Origin: Neorhizobium sp. SHOUNA12A
Lineage (GTDB): Bacteria > Pseudomonadota > Alphaproteobacteria > Rhizobiales > Rhizobiaceae
Assembly (NCBI RefSeq): GCF_023006505.1
Contig: NZ_JALBGV010000055.1
Location: 1 to 42,090, forward strand
Direction of reading: 5' to 3'
DNA: 42,090 nucleotides
Made by a program: the position numbers and the translations under genes. The notes under the pieces are model-generated. The model worked only from the letters and a program-made list of their open reading frames with translations, ran no database searches and was not told the origin of the DNA. Of the stretch, positions 33,520 through 39,498 are shown piece by piece (within the stretch, counting starts at the first letter, position 1; each line of letters starts with the position of its first letter).

Positions 33520-34629
33520 ATGCCTGCATTCTCGCGCTTTACACCGCTGATCAGCGCCCTTCCCGCCACCGTCCCCTTCGTTGGACCCGAGGCCATCGAG
33601 CGCAATCGTGGCCTCATGGTGAAAGCTCGGATCGGCGCCAATGAAAACGGCTTCGGCCCTGCGCCTTCCGTCATCGAAGCGATCAGCGCCGCAGCGGCAA
33701 GCACCTGGAAATATGCGGATCCGGAAAATTTTGAACTGAAGCAGGCGCTCGCCGCGCATCTCGGCTGTCAGATCAACAACATTGCCGTCGGCGAAGGCAT
33801 AGACAGCCTGCTCGGGCTGATCGTCCGGATGGTGATCGAACCGGGCATGCCGGTCGTCACCTCCTTCGGTGCCTATCCGACCTTCAACTTCCATGTGGCA
33901 GGCCACGGCGGCCGGCTGGTGACGGTGCCTTATGTCGGCGACCGCGAACATCTCGACGGGCTGATGGAAGCCGTTCGCCGCGAAAACGCGCCACTCGTCT
34001 ATTTCGCCAATCCCGACAATCCGATGGGAAGCTGGTGGGATGCCGACAGCATCGTCGCGTTTGCCAAGGCGCTGCCGGAAACCTGCCTGATGATTCTCGA
34101 CGAGGCCTATTGCGAGACGGGGCCAGCCGGCGCGACGCCCGATATCGCCGCCCTGATCGACCGGCCGAACATCATCCGCACTCGAACCTTCTCGAAGGCC
34201 TATGGCATGGCCGGCTCGCGGGTGGGTTATGCGATCTCGACGCCGGGCACGGCGGAGGCCTTCGACAAGATCCGCAATCATTTCGGCATGAACCGGATCG
34301 GCGTCGCCTCGGCGTTCGCGGCACTGAAAGACCAGGCCTACCTCTCCCAGGTGATCGGGCAGATCAAGGCCTCGCGGGAACGGATCGCCGCCATCGCTCA
34401 AACCAACGGCCTGAAGCCGTTGGCGTCTGCCACCAATTTCGTGGCGATCGACTGCGGCCGCGACGGCGCCTATGCGCGCTCGATCGTCGATGGGCTGATG
34501 GAGCACGGGGTTTTCATCCGCATGCCGGGTGTCGCACCGCTCAACCGCTGCATCCGCGTGAGCACGGGACCGGAGCCGGACATGGCGTTGCTTGAAGAAG
34601 CGCTGCCGAAGGTGCTGAAGAGCTTATAG
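33520..34629 (+). CDS. PLP-dependent aminotransferase, HisC-like (class I/II)
   Basis: The 369-residue protein has the fold-type I aminotransferase pattern: GANENGFGPAPSVIEAI, KYADPENFELKQALA, PLVYFANPDNPMGSWW, LMILDEAYCE, then the PLP lysine in TRTFSKAYGMAGSRVGYAIS, and CIRVSTGPEPDMALLEEAL at the end. This is closest to histidinol-phosphate aminotransferase, but no other histidine gene is nearby. It could transaminate histidinol phosphate or an aromatic amino acid. ATG 33520 gives the natural start; the frame extends to a GTG at 33487. Confidence 0.85.
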   Translation: MPAFSRFTPLISALPATVPFVGPEAIERNRGLMVKARIGANENGFGPAPSVIEAISAAAASTWKYADPENFELKQALAAHLGCQINNIAVGEGIDSLLGLIVRMVIEPGMPVVTSFGAYPTFNFHVAGHGGRLVTVPYVGDREHLDGLMEAVRRENAPLVYFANPDNPMGSWWDADSIVAFAKALPETCLMILDEAYCETGPAGATPDIAALIDRPNIIRTRTFSKAYGMAGSRVGYAISTPGTAEAFDKIRNHFGMNRIGVASAFAALKDQAYLSQVIGQIKASRERIAAIAQTNGLKPLASATNFVAIDCGRDGAYARSIVDGLMEHGVFIRMPGVAPLNRCIRVSTGPEPDMALLEEALPKVLKSL

Positions 34630-34642
34630 GCCAAAAGAAAAT

Positions 34643-34676
34643 GACCGCGCCGGCCTTGTTCCTGCCGGTCGCGGTC
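34643..34676 (+). terminator. Probable hairpin terminator after the aminotransferase gene
   Basis: The stem GACCGCG-CCGGC (34643-34654) pairs with GCCGG-T-CGCGGTC (34664-34676), with a one-base bulge and a 9-base loop, 13 bases after the stop codon. The following run is TCAATTTC rather than a clean T-tract, so strength is uncertain. Confidence 0.6.
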
Positions 34677-34816
34677 TCAATTTCAGGCGTCGTCCCCGTC
34701 CAGACCCGACCGCCCTGTCTCCCGATCCCCTTTTGGGTTGATGTCTTTTGGATTGTTCTCCCGCCGGCCCTCTTGCGGGGCCGGTCAAATTCTTCGACCA
34801 GAGCTCTTTCAAGAGC

Positions 34817-35083
34817 TCAGTGCATGGTCATCCATTCGCGTGCGGCGCGAAGGGCTGCGGCCAGCTGCATCTTGCTCATCGTCTGCGCCAGGTCGGCGCG
34901 CAGTTCGGCTGCGCGGTCGGAGCCTTTGATCGCGGCGATGTTGAGCCATTTGTGAGCGGAAACGAGATCGACGTCGCAACCACGGCCGGTCGCGTACATC
35001 AGGCCCATTTCGCAGAAAGTGTCGGCGCGGGTTTCGCCACCCATGGTGGCCATTCCGGAATTGTTCATTTCAAAGCGTGCCAT
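34817..35083 (-). CDS. Small Sel1-like repeat protein
   Basis: The 88-residue protein contains FCEMGLMYATGRGCDVDLVSAHKWLNIAAIKGSDRAAELRADLA, which is one Sel1-type helical repeat (the 'LG.MY..G.GV..D...A..W...AA..G' pattern). A short helical end follows. Sel1 proteins mediate protein contacts; a single repeat this short is probably part of a larger complex or a small regulator. No signal peptide is seen. ATG 35083 has AGGGA upstream. It is convergent with the aminotransferase gene. Confidence 0.75.
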   Translation of the reverse strand: MARFEMNNSGMATMGGETRADTFCEMGLMYATGRGCDVDLVSAHKWLNIAAIKGSDRAAELRADLAQTMSKMQLAAALRAAREWMTMH

Positions 35084-35603
35084 CGGTTTGATCCCTGTTA
35101 AAGCCTGTTGTTCGTCGTCTGCCCTGTTTTTGCCCTTTCGGGCTCCGTCCGGATCGCCGTCTTAAAGCGGCTGTTTCGATCCTTCCGGCCGGCGGTTTTT
35201 CCCGCTCGTTTGATGACTTCACTATGCGCCCAACCTTCCAAAAGACGCCTAAAAAGCATGATTAATTCAACGAAAACAAAGTACAAACGCTTGGTAAACT
35301 TGGCTTTTTGTTAAACATGGGATGCCTTGCATTTTAAGGAATTTGCGGAGATTTTTACGAAAAATTTAGAAACGGATTTAAACTGATCGCTAACTACGAA
35401 TCCGGGTCGCATCGAGGATCTGTGGAAAAACCTGGCCCTCCCCGACGCTGTAAATCCCCGTTTTCCAGCCAATCCGATATTTACCTTTACGTATGGGTAA
35501 GATAAATTTCGAACCGGGTTCGCGCAAAGGGTGCGAATTGGAGGAAACCGCGCCGTCTATCGCTTGAGAAGGTCTGACGGCGGAAGCAAAGGAGGAAACA
35601 ATC
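35084..35603. other. A/T-rich intergenic region
   Basis: This 520-base region becomes A/T-rich from about 35250 and contains no convincing gene. It must hold promoters for the divergent Sel1-like and DUF2147 genes. No dyad strong enough to call an operator was seen. Confidence 0.35.
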
Positions 35604-35942
35604 ATGATGCGCAGACTGATGCTTGCCGCCGCGCTGACACTTGCCGCAGCTGGGGCACAGACCGCCGAGCCGATCGAAGGCAATTGGAAAACCGCCAGCG
35701 GCGAGACCGCAGCGATCGGCAAATGCGACACCGCCTATTGCGTGACGCTGAAGACCGGCAAACATTCCGGCAAGCAGATCGGCAAGCTCTCCGGCAAGGA
35801 CGGCGAATACAGCGGCGAGATCACCGACCCGGCGGACGATAAGACCTATAGCGGCTCAGGCTCGGTCAGCGGCAATTCGCTGAAGATGAGGGGCTGCGTC
35901 CTCGCGATCTTTTGCAAATCGCAGACCTGGACACGCCTCTAA
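35604..35942 (+). CDS. DUF2147-like small exported protein
   Basis: The 112-residue protein has a signal peptide (MMRRLMLAAALTLAAAGAQTA). It then follows the DUF2147 pattern: IEGNWKTASGETAAIGKCDTAYCVTLKTG, DGEYSGEITDPADDKTYSGSGSVSGNSLKMRGC and a final FCKSQTWTRL. Members are small periplasmic beta proteins of unknown function; this one is shorter than many. Four cysteines could form two disulfides. ATG 35604 has AAAGGAGG upstream. A strong terminator follows. Confidence 0.8.
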   Translation: MMRRLMLAAALTLAAAGAQTAEPIEGNWKTASGETAAIGKCDTAYCVTLKTGKHSGKQIGKLSGKDGEYSGEITDPADDKTYSGSGSVSGNSLKMRGCVLAIFCKSQTWTRL

Positions 35943-35980
35943 GGTCGGCCCGCCCATATTCCTTATATAAGAAGTGCAGA

Positions 35981-36014
35981 AATGGTCGCGCCGGCAAAGG
36001 CCGCGGCCATTTTT
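35981..36014 (+). terminator. Rho-independent terminator after the DUF2147 gene
   Basis: AATGGTCGCG (35981-35990) pairs with CGCGGCCATT (36002-36011), with one G-U pair, and runs into TTTT. It lies 38 bases after the stop codon and isolates the DUF2147 gene from the peptide array downstream. Confidence 0.85.
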
Positions 36015-36514
36015 CGTCTCGCGACGTCAAGGACTGCCTGATTTTTTTGCTGCGCCGCACCAACAAAAGGCAGCATGATCACGGAAACGGCATCGGATTT
36101 GACCACCAAGTCCGGCGGATTTTTGGATGTCACAGTTTTGTGAAAAGCTTGAATAGGCCTTGAACGCAATTTATGCCGCACAAAAGTCCCAAAAAAGCCT
36201 TATTCGGCCAAAACGCACACGCAGGCGATGCAAATTCTGTCCGACCTGTCTATGCTATTGATATTAATCGATAATTATCTTACCAAATTGTAACTTAATC
36301 GGTTTATTTACGGCAATCTCAAAAAAATTAGCTTGCTTAGCACTTTTAACGTGCATTTTTAAAAGCCGATTTTGGCTGTCAACGTTTCGTTGACAACAGT
36401 CGCCAAAAGTGGGGCTTTCGGATCGAACCGATCGGTCCGATATCAGCATCGCAAACAGAAATTCACTCTGGTTCGACCCAAGACCGAACCGAACATACTC
36501 CAAGGATAAAGACA
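36015..36514 (+). promoter_or_regulatory. Long A/T-rich leader of the peptide array, with two stem-loops
   Basis: No gene is seen in these 500 bases. From about 36230 the sequence is A/T-rich, as expected of a promoter. A nested stem-loop lies at 36370-36408: outer TTTTGGC/GCCAAAA and inner TGTCAACG/CGTTGACA around TTT. A second hairpin lies at 36418-36440: TCGGATCG/CGGTCCGA with loop AACCGAT. They are followed by a purine-poor stretch and the ribosome binding site AAGGA before ATG 36515. The two structures are probably 5'-leader elements or operator sites of the array. Confidence 0.5.
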
Positions 36515-36739
36515 ATGACCAAGATCACTTCCGCATTCGCCGCAGCCCTTATCGCTTCGGCTTCTTTCGCTTCCGTCGCCCTCGCTGAAGGCGACTATTA
36601 TGAAGGCGCCTCCAAGGCCTCCGCGACTGTCGACCATGTTCAGACCGGCAGCATTGCAAAGGATCAACAGGCTGCCAACCAGATCCAGGCTCCGATCGGC
36701 CGCGGCGACTATTATGAAGGTGCAAACCGCCCGAACTAA
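36515..36739 (+). CDS. Array peptide A: exported GDYYEGA...RPN protein
   Basis: The protein has 74 residues. The Sec signal peptide MTKITSAFAAALIASASFAS is cut after VALA, leaving about 50 residues. The mature part starts EGDYYEGASK, has QTGSIAK in the middle and ends GRGDYYEGANRPN. The same heptapeptide thus occurs at both ends. It is acidic, has no cysteine, and has no recognised family. It is the first of seven tandem paralogues, and is probably secreted to the periplasm or beyond. The ribosome binding site is AAGGA. Function is unknown. Confidence 0.85.
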   Translation: MTKITSAFAAALIASASFASVALAEGDYYEGASKASATVDHVQTGSIAKDQQAANQIQAPIGRGDYYEGANRPN

Positions 36740-36770
36740 CCGCAGCTCATTCAAAACACCGAAACAACAA

Positions 36771-36805
36771 TCCGCAGGCCAGGTCGCAAACTCATGAGCC
36801 GCGGA
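36771..36805 (+). promoter_or_regulatory. GGTCGCAA-loop hairpin 1 (after peptide A)
   Basis: TCCGC-A-GGC pairs with GCC-GCGGA, leaving an 18-base loop that contains GGTCGCAA (36782-36789). It is followed by ACACTCTGAAGGG, which supplies the next ribosome binding site. No T-run follows, so it is not a typical terminator. Confidence 0.65.
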
Positions 36806-36827
36806 ACACTCTGAAGGGACTACCACA

Positions 36828-37043
36828 ATGACCAAGATCACTTCCGCAATTGCCGCAGCCCTCATCGCTTCGGCTTCCTTCGCCTCCGTCGCCCTCGCTG
36901 AAGGCGATTATTACGAAGGCGCCTCCAAGGCTTCCGCCACGACCGACCAGGTCCAGACAGGCAGCATCGGTCAGAAGGCCGAAGCCCAGAAGGCAGACGT
37001 CAACAGCGGCGACTATTTCGACGGCGCGAACCGCCCGAACTAA
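36828..37043 (+). CDS. Array peptide B: exported GDYYEGA...RPN protein
   Basis: The protein has 71 residues. The signal peptide is nearly identical to that of peptide A. The mature part begins EGDYYEGASKASATTDQVQTGSI and ends SGDYFDGANRPN, so the C-terminal motif has Phe and Asp in place of Tyr and Glu. The middle (GQKAEAQKADVN) is charged and probably unstructured. It differs from peptide C by one residue (Ala/Val), which points to a very recent duplication or gene conversion. The ribosome binding site is GAAGGGA. Function is unknown. Confidence 0.87.
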   Translation: MTKITSAIAAALIASASFASVALAEGDYYEGASKASATTDQVQTGSIGQKAEAQKADVNSGDYFDGANRPN

Positions 37044-37073
37044 CCGCAGACGTTCAAGACACAGAAACAACAA

Positions 37074-37108
37074 TCCGCAGGCCAGGTCGCAAACTCATGA
37101 GCCGCGGA
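37074..37108 (+). promoter_or_regulatory. GGTCGCAA-loop hairpin 2 (after peptide B)
   Basis: It has the same stem as hairpin 1 (TCCGC-A-GGC with GCC-GCGGA) and the loop motif at 37085-37092. It is followed by GCTCTGAAGGG. The near identity with hairpin 1 reflects the recent duplication of the unit. Confidence 0.65.
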
Positions 37109-37130
37109 ACGCTCTGAAGGGACTAACATC

Positions 37131-37346
37131 ATGACCAAGATCACTTCCGCTATCGCCGCAGCCCTTATCGCTTCGGCTTCCTTCGCCTCCGTCGCCCTCG
37201 CTGAAGGCGATTATTACGAAGGCGCTTCCAAGGTTTCCGCCACGACCGACCAGGTCCAGACCGGCAGTATCGGTCAGAAGGCCGAAGCCCAGAAGGCAGA
37301 CGTCAACAGCGGCGACTATTTCGACGGCGCGAACCGCCCGAACTAA
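37131..37346 (+). CDS. Array peptide C: exported GDYYEGA...RPN protein
   Basis: The protein has 71 residues and is identical to peptide B except for one Val. The flanking intergenic sequence is also nearly identical, so gene and spacer were copied together as a unit of about 303 bases. Signal peptide, TGSI motif and GDYFDGANRPN end are all conserved. Such close copies could raise gene dosage or be maintained by gene conversion. Function is unknown. Confidence 0.87.
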   Translation: MTKITSAIAAALIASASFASVALAEGDYYEGASKVSATTDQVQTGSIGQKAEAQKADVNSGDYFDGANRPN

Positions 37347-37374
37347 CCGCAGACGTTCAAAACACCGAAACAAT

Positions 37375-37411
37375 TTCCGCAGGCCAGGTCGCAAACTCAT
37401 GAGCCTCGGAA
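37375..37411 (+). promoter_or_regulatory. GGTCGCAA-loop hairpin 3 (after peptide C), with rearranged pairing
   Basis: Here GCCGCGGA has become GCCTCGGA, which would break the stem of hairpins 1 and 2. The pairing is restored by a shift: TTCCG pairs with CGGAA and AGGC pairs with GCCT, with one bulged C. The loop motif is at 37387-37394. It is followed by ACTCTGAAAGG. Confidence 0.65.
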
Positions 37412-37432
37412 CACTCTGAAAGGACTACCATC

Positions 37433-37699
37433 ATGACCAAGATCACTTCCGCAATTGCCGCAGCCCTGATCGCTTCGGCTTCCTTCGCCACCGCCGCTCT
37501 TGCCGATGAAGGCGACTATTACGAAGGCGCACAGCCTACAGAACAGGCTCAGGCCGTTCAGGGCGCTCGCGTCGACAACTTCGGCTACACCGGTTCTATC
37601 GGTCGCGCCAAGGCTTCGGCCCAGTCGAACCAGTCCTTCGACGGCACGGTCACCCTGAACCACGGCGATTATTATGAAGGCGCAGTTCGTCCGAACTAA
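37433..37699 (+). CDS. Array peptide D: exported GDYYEGA...RPN protein
   Basis: The protein has 88 residues. The signal peptide ends AALA; the mature part begins DEGDYYEGAQPTEQ, has GYTGSIGRAKA in the middle, then a new segment SFDGTVTLN and the end HGDYYEGAVRPN. It belongs with peptide E to a longer subfamily that shares GYTGS, FDGTV and the VRPN end. It has no cysteine and no recognised family. The ribosome binding site is GAAAGGA. Confidence 0.87.
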   Translation: MTKITSAIAAALIASASFATAALADEGDYYEGAQPTEQAQAVQGARVDNFGYTGSIGRAKASAQSNQSFDGTVTLNHGDYYEGAVRPN

Positions 37700-37725
37700 C
37701 CGCCCTCAATCAACCGAAACAACAC

Positions 37726-37762
37726 ATCCGCAGGCCAGGTCGCAAACTTTGAAGCCGCGGAT
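37726..37762 (+). promoter_or_regulatory. GGTCGCAA-loop hairpin 4 (after peptide D)
   Basis: The stem ATCCGC-A-GGC pairs with GCC-GCGGAT, one pair longer than hairpin 1. The loop changes outside the motif (ACTTTGAA for ACTCATGA) while GGTCGCAA (37738-37745) is kept. It is followed by CACTCTGAAAAGG. Confidence 0.65.
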
Positions 37763-37784
37763 CACTCTGAAAAGGAATAGGATC

Positions 37785-38078
37785 ATGTCTAAGATCACTT
37801 CGACGATCGCTGCTACGCTGATCGCTACCGCTTCCTTCGCCACGGCCGCCCTTGCCAGCGGCGGCACCTATTACGAAGGCGCCGTCGAACCGGCTCCCAG
37901 CCAGCCGGTTGCCTCCAGCCATCAGGCCGCTCCCAAGGCCCAGCATCCGCGGGTCAGCTACGGCTACACGGGCTCGGTCTCGCACGCCACTGGCTCCGAT
38001 CAGTCCGGCAAGGGCTTCGACGGCACGGTGATCCTCAACCGTGGCGACTACTACGAAGGCGCAGTTCGTCCGAACTAA
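37785..38078 (+). CDS. Array peptide E: exported GTYYEGA...RPN protein
   Basis: The protein has 97 residues from ATG 37785 (ribosome binding site AAAAGGA); the frame is open upstream but overlaps the previous gene. The signal peptide MSKITSTIAATLIATASFAT is cut after AALA. The mature part starts SGGTYYEGAVEPAPSQPV, with a Pro/Ala-rich insert and three His residues, then GYTGSVSHATGS, GFDGTVILN and RGDYYEGAVRPN. The end is identical to that of peptide D while the N-terminal motif has drifted (GTYYEGA). Confidence 0.85.
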   Translation: MSKITSTIAATLIATASFATAALASGGTYYEGAVEPAPSQPVASSHQAAPKAQHPRVSYGYTGSVSHATGSDQSGKGFDGTVILNRGDYYEGAVRPN

Positions 38079-38106
38079 CCGCCGTTATTCAAGATACTGA
38101 ACATAT

Positions 38107-38142
38107 GTCCGCAGGCCGGGTCGCAAACTCACTGCCGCGGGC
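38107..38142 (+). promoter_or_regulatory. GGTCGCAA-loop hairpin 5 (after peptide E), compensatory pairs
   Basis: The stem GTCCGC-A-GGC pairs with GCC-GCGGGC. Compared with hairpin 4 the outermost A-T pair has become G-C and the next pair U-G, so both sides changed while pairing was kept. The loop motif is at 38119-38126. It is followed by AACTCTGAAAGG. Confidence 0.65.
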
Positions 38143-38163
38143 AACTCTGAAAGGCATAAGACA

Positions 38164-38424
38164 ATGACCAAGATAACTTCCGCACTCGCCGCAGCCCTGA
38201 TCGCTTCGGTTTCGTTCGCCGGTGCAGCACTTGCTGAAGGCGACTATTACCAGGGCGTTCAGAAGACTGCGCCTTCCGTTTCCACCTCCATCGATCGCAC
38301 CAACACCGGCAGCATCGATCGCCAGGACGGCAAGCTTCCGTTCAACAATGGCGGCGGACGGGATAACCGTATCTCCGATCTGGACAGCGGCGACTACTAC
38401 AGCGGCGCAAATCGCCCGAACTAA
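38164..38424 (+). CDS. Array peptide F: exported GDYYQGV...RPN protein
   Basis: The protein has 86 residues. The signal peptide is MTKITSALAAALIASVSFAG, cut after AALA. The mature part begins EGDYYQGVQK, has TNTGSIDRQDG in the middle, a Gly/Asn-rich stretch (FNNGGGRDNR) and ends DSGDYYSGANRPN. The middle is diverged from the other copies while both end motifs are kept, which argues for selection on the motifs. The ribosome binding site is GAAAGG. Confidence 0.86.
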   Translation: MTKITSALAAALIASVSFAGAALAEGDYYQGVQKTAPSVSTSIDRTNTGSIDRQDGKLPFNNGGGRDNRISDLDSGDYYSGANRPN

Positions 38425-38538
38425 TTCTTAAGTTCGCTCGCGATCGATAGCCGCACGGAGCCTCGGCCAGTGCGGGATCGGACAGACAGAAAATATACGG
38501 AAAAAATGAAATACCAGCCGCTTGCGCGGCTGGTATTC
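38425..38538. repeat. Probable small insertion with a perfect 12-bp hairpin after peptide F
   Basis: In the other six genes a conserved sequence (CGCAG..TTCAAGACACCGA-like) begins right after the stop codon. After peptide F it begins only at about 38538, so about 114 extra bases intervene. The insert ends with a perfect palindrome at 38510-38537 (AATACCAGCCGC and complement, 4-base loop). On the minus strand it is followed by TTTCATTTTTT, so it could also act as a minus-strand terminator. Confidence 0.55.
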
Positions 38539-38553
38539 GCAGTTCATTCAAGA

Positions 38554-38592
38554 CACCGATTGGAAAGACGGGTCGCAATCGTCTTTCCGGTG
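38554..38592 (+). promoter_or_regulatory. GGTCGCAA-loop hairpin 6 (after peptide F), unrelated stem
   Basis: The stem is entirely different here: GGAAAGACG (38562-38570) pairs perfectly with CGTCTTTCC (38580-38588), extended by CACC/GGTG. Yet the loop is GGTCGCAAT (motif 38571-38578). GACTCTGAAAC follows, as in the other copies, but the next gene starts about 270 bases downstream. A preserved loop on a replaced stem is strong evidence for a functional RNA element. Confidence 0.75.
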
Positions 38593-38877
38593 CGTGGATG
38601 GCAGGACTCTGAAACCCGCCACCGTATTCAAGATTAAGTGAAGCTTTTCCACGAATCAATCACGTTGATGCTCTTCTTCGTGAGATTCCTGCATTTGGCA
38701 GCGGACCGCCCGTTTTTCGCGGTATTCCAGGCTTTTTCGCCGCTCAGAGAAAAAACCGTTAGTGGCAAGTCCGCTCCATTTCCATTGGAACGATCCGTCC
38801 TTCCAGGGATTTCTATCTTCGGCGGAGCGATGCGACTATCGCTTCGCACCATAAGAACAGATGGAAAGGACAGGACA
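38593..38877. other. Spacer before peptide G
   Basis: No gene is supported in this stretch. An open frame runs from 38638 into peptide G but lacks a ribosome binding site at its start and has no signal peptide until M81. The stretch may contain a separate promoter for peptide G, or the remains of a lost array member, since hairpin 6 and its CTCTGAAA tail are not followed by a start codon. Confidence 0.35.
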
Positions 38878-39174
38878 ATGAAAACCTATCTGACTTCCGG
38901 TATTGCCGCTCTTATCATTACGGCAGGTTATACTGGTGCCGCCATGGCACAGGATGCCGTCTATCCTGACCCGAATGGCCTGCCGCAATCGCCGCCGACC
39001 ATCCAGCAGGACCGCGGCCGGGATCGTGGCCAGGGCGTTGATACCATGTCGACCGGCAGCATCTATCCGGGCACCGGCTACATGTACAACAACAACACCA
39101 GCGGCAATGCCGACCTGGACGGTGGACAGGACGAAGGCGACTACTATGACGGAACGTTGCGTCCGCATAACTAA
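38878..39174 (+). CDS. Array peptide G: divergent exported GDYYDG...RPHN protein
   Basis: The protein has 98 residues from ATG 38878 (ribosome binding site GGACAGGA). The signal peptide MKTYLTSGIAALIITAGYTG is cut after AAMA. The mature part begins QDAVYPDPNGLPQSPP, so the N-terminal motif is lost. It keeps STGSIYPGTGY in the middle, then a Tyr/Asn-rich stretch, and ends DEGDYYDGTLRPHN with an extra His. It is the most distant member but still has all other family features and the downstream GGTCGCAA module. Confidence 0.82.
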   Translation: MKTYLTSGIAALIITAGYTGAAMAQDAVYPDPNGLPQSPPTIQQDRGRDRGQGVDTMSTGSIYPGTGYMYNNNTSGNADLDGGQDEGDYYDGTLRPHN

Positions 39175-39191
39175 GCAGTTGCTTCAAGATA

Positions 39192-39224
39192 CCGCATCTC
39201 GCGCAGGTCGCAACCAGCGCACGG
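39192..39224 (+). promoter_or_regulatory. GGTCGCAA-loop hairpin 7 (after peptide G)
   Basis: A short stem GCGC (39201-39204) pairs with GCGC (39217-39220), optionally extended by CCG/CGG, around a loop with GGTCGCAA (39206-39213). The preceding sequence GCAGTTGCTTCAAGATACCG matches the start of the other modules. No gene of the family follows, which shows the module belongs to the 3' side of each gene. Confidence 0.55.
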
Positions 39225-39254
39225 AATGACCTCTCCACCGATAGAACCAATTTT

Positions 39255-39282
39255 AAAGCCGGCCCCCAGGGGTCGGCTTTTT
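39255..39282 (+). terminator. Rho-independent terminator ending the peptide array
   Basis: AAAGCCGG-CC (from 39255) pairs with GG-TCGGCTTT (to 39280), with one G-U pair, followed by T residues. It lies 80 bases after the peptide G stop and about 30 bases after hairpin 7. It is the first clear terminator since 36014, which supports the array being transcribed as a unit. Confidence 0.8.
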
Positions 39283-39498
39283 CGCGATCGGCATGGCTTC
39301 GAAGATGCACGGCGACATCCGATCACCTCGTGCCTGCGCCGGACCATGTTTCGGCAGGGACGCAGTCATGTGCGGCTCTTCAAGCGTCCGTTCTGTTCGG
39401 CCGGCGTTAACCATTCTGAACCCAGGATGAAGCCCTCTCTCAGGACGCATTCAGCCCCGCGCCTTTATTCTGCCGCCATTGGCTTTGGGGAGAGAACC
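39283..39498. other. Intergenic region after the array terminator
   Basis: No gene is supported. A frame open from 39226 passes through the terminator and joins the 56-codon candidate at 39499, so only the latter part is credible. Confidence 0.35.

Noticed and set aside
36771..38142. GGTCGCAA hairpins as rho-independent terminators
   Set aside because: No T-run follows any of them; the only clear terminators are at 35981-36014 and 39255-39282.
36515..39174. CRISPR array, because of regularly spaced repeats of about 303-380 bases
   Set aside because: Repeat units contain full reading frames with signal peptides and ribosome binding sites; there are no short repeats with unique spacers and no cas genes.
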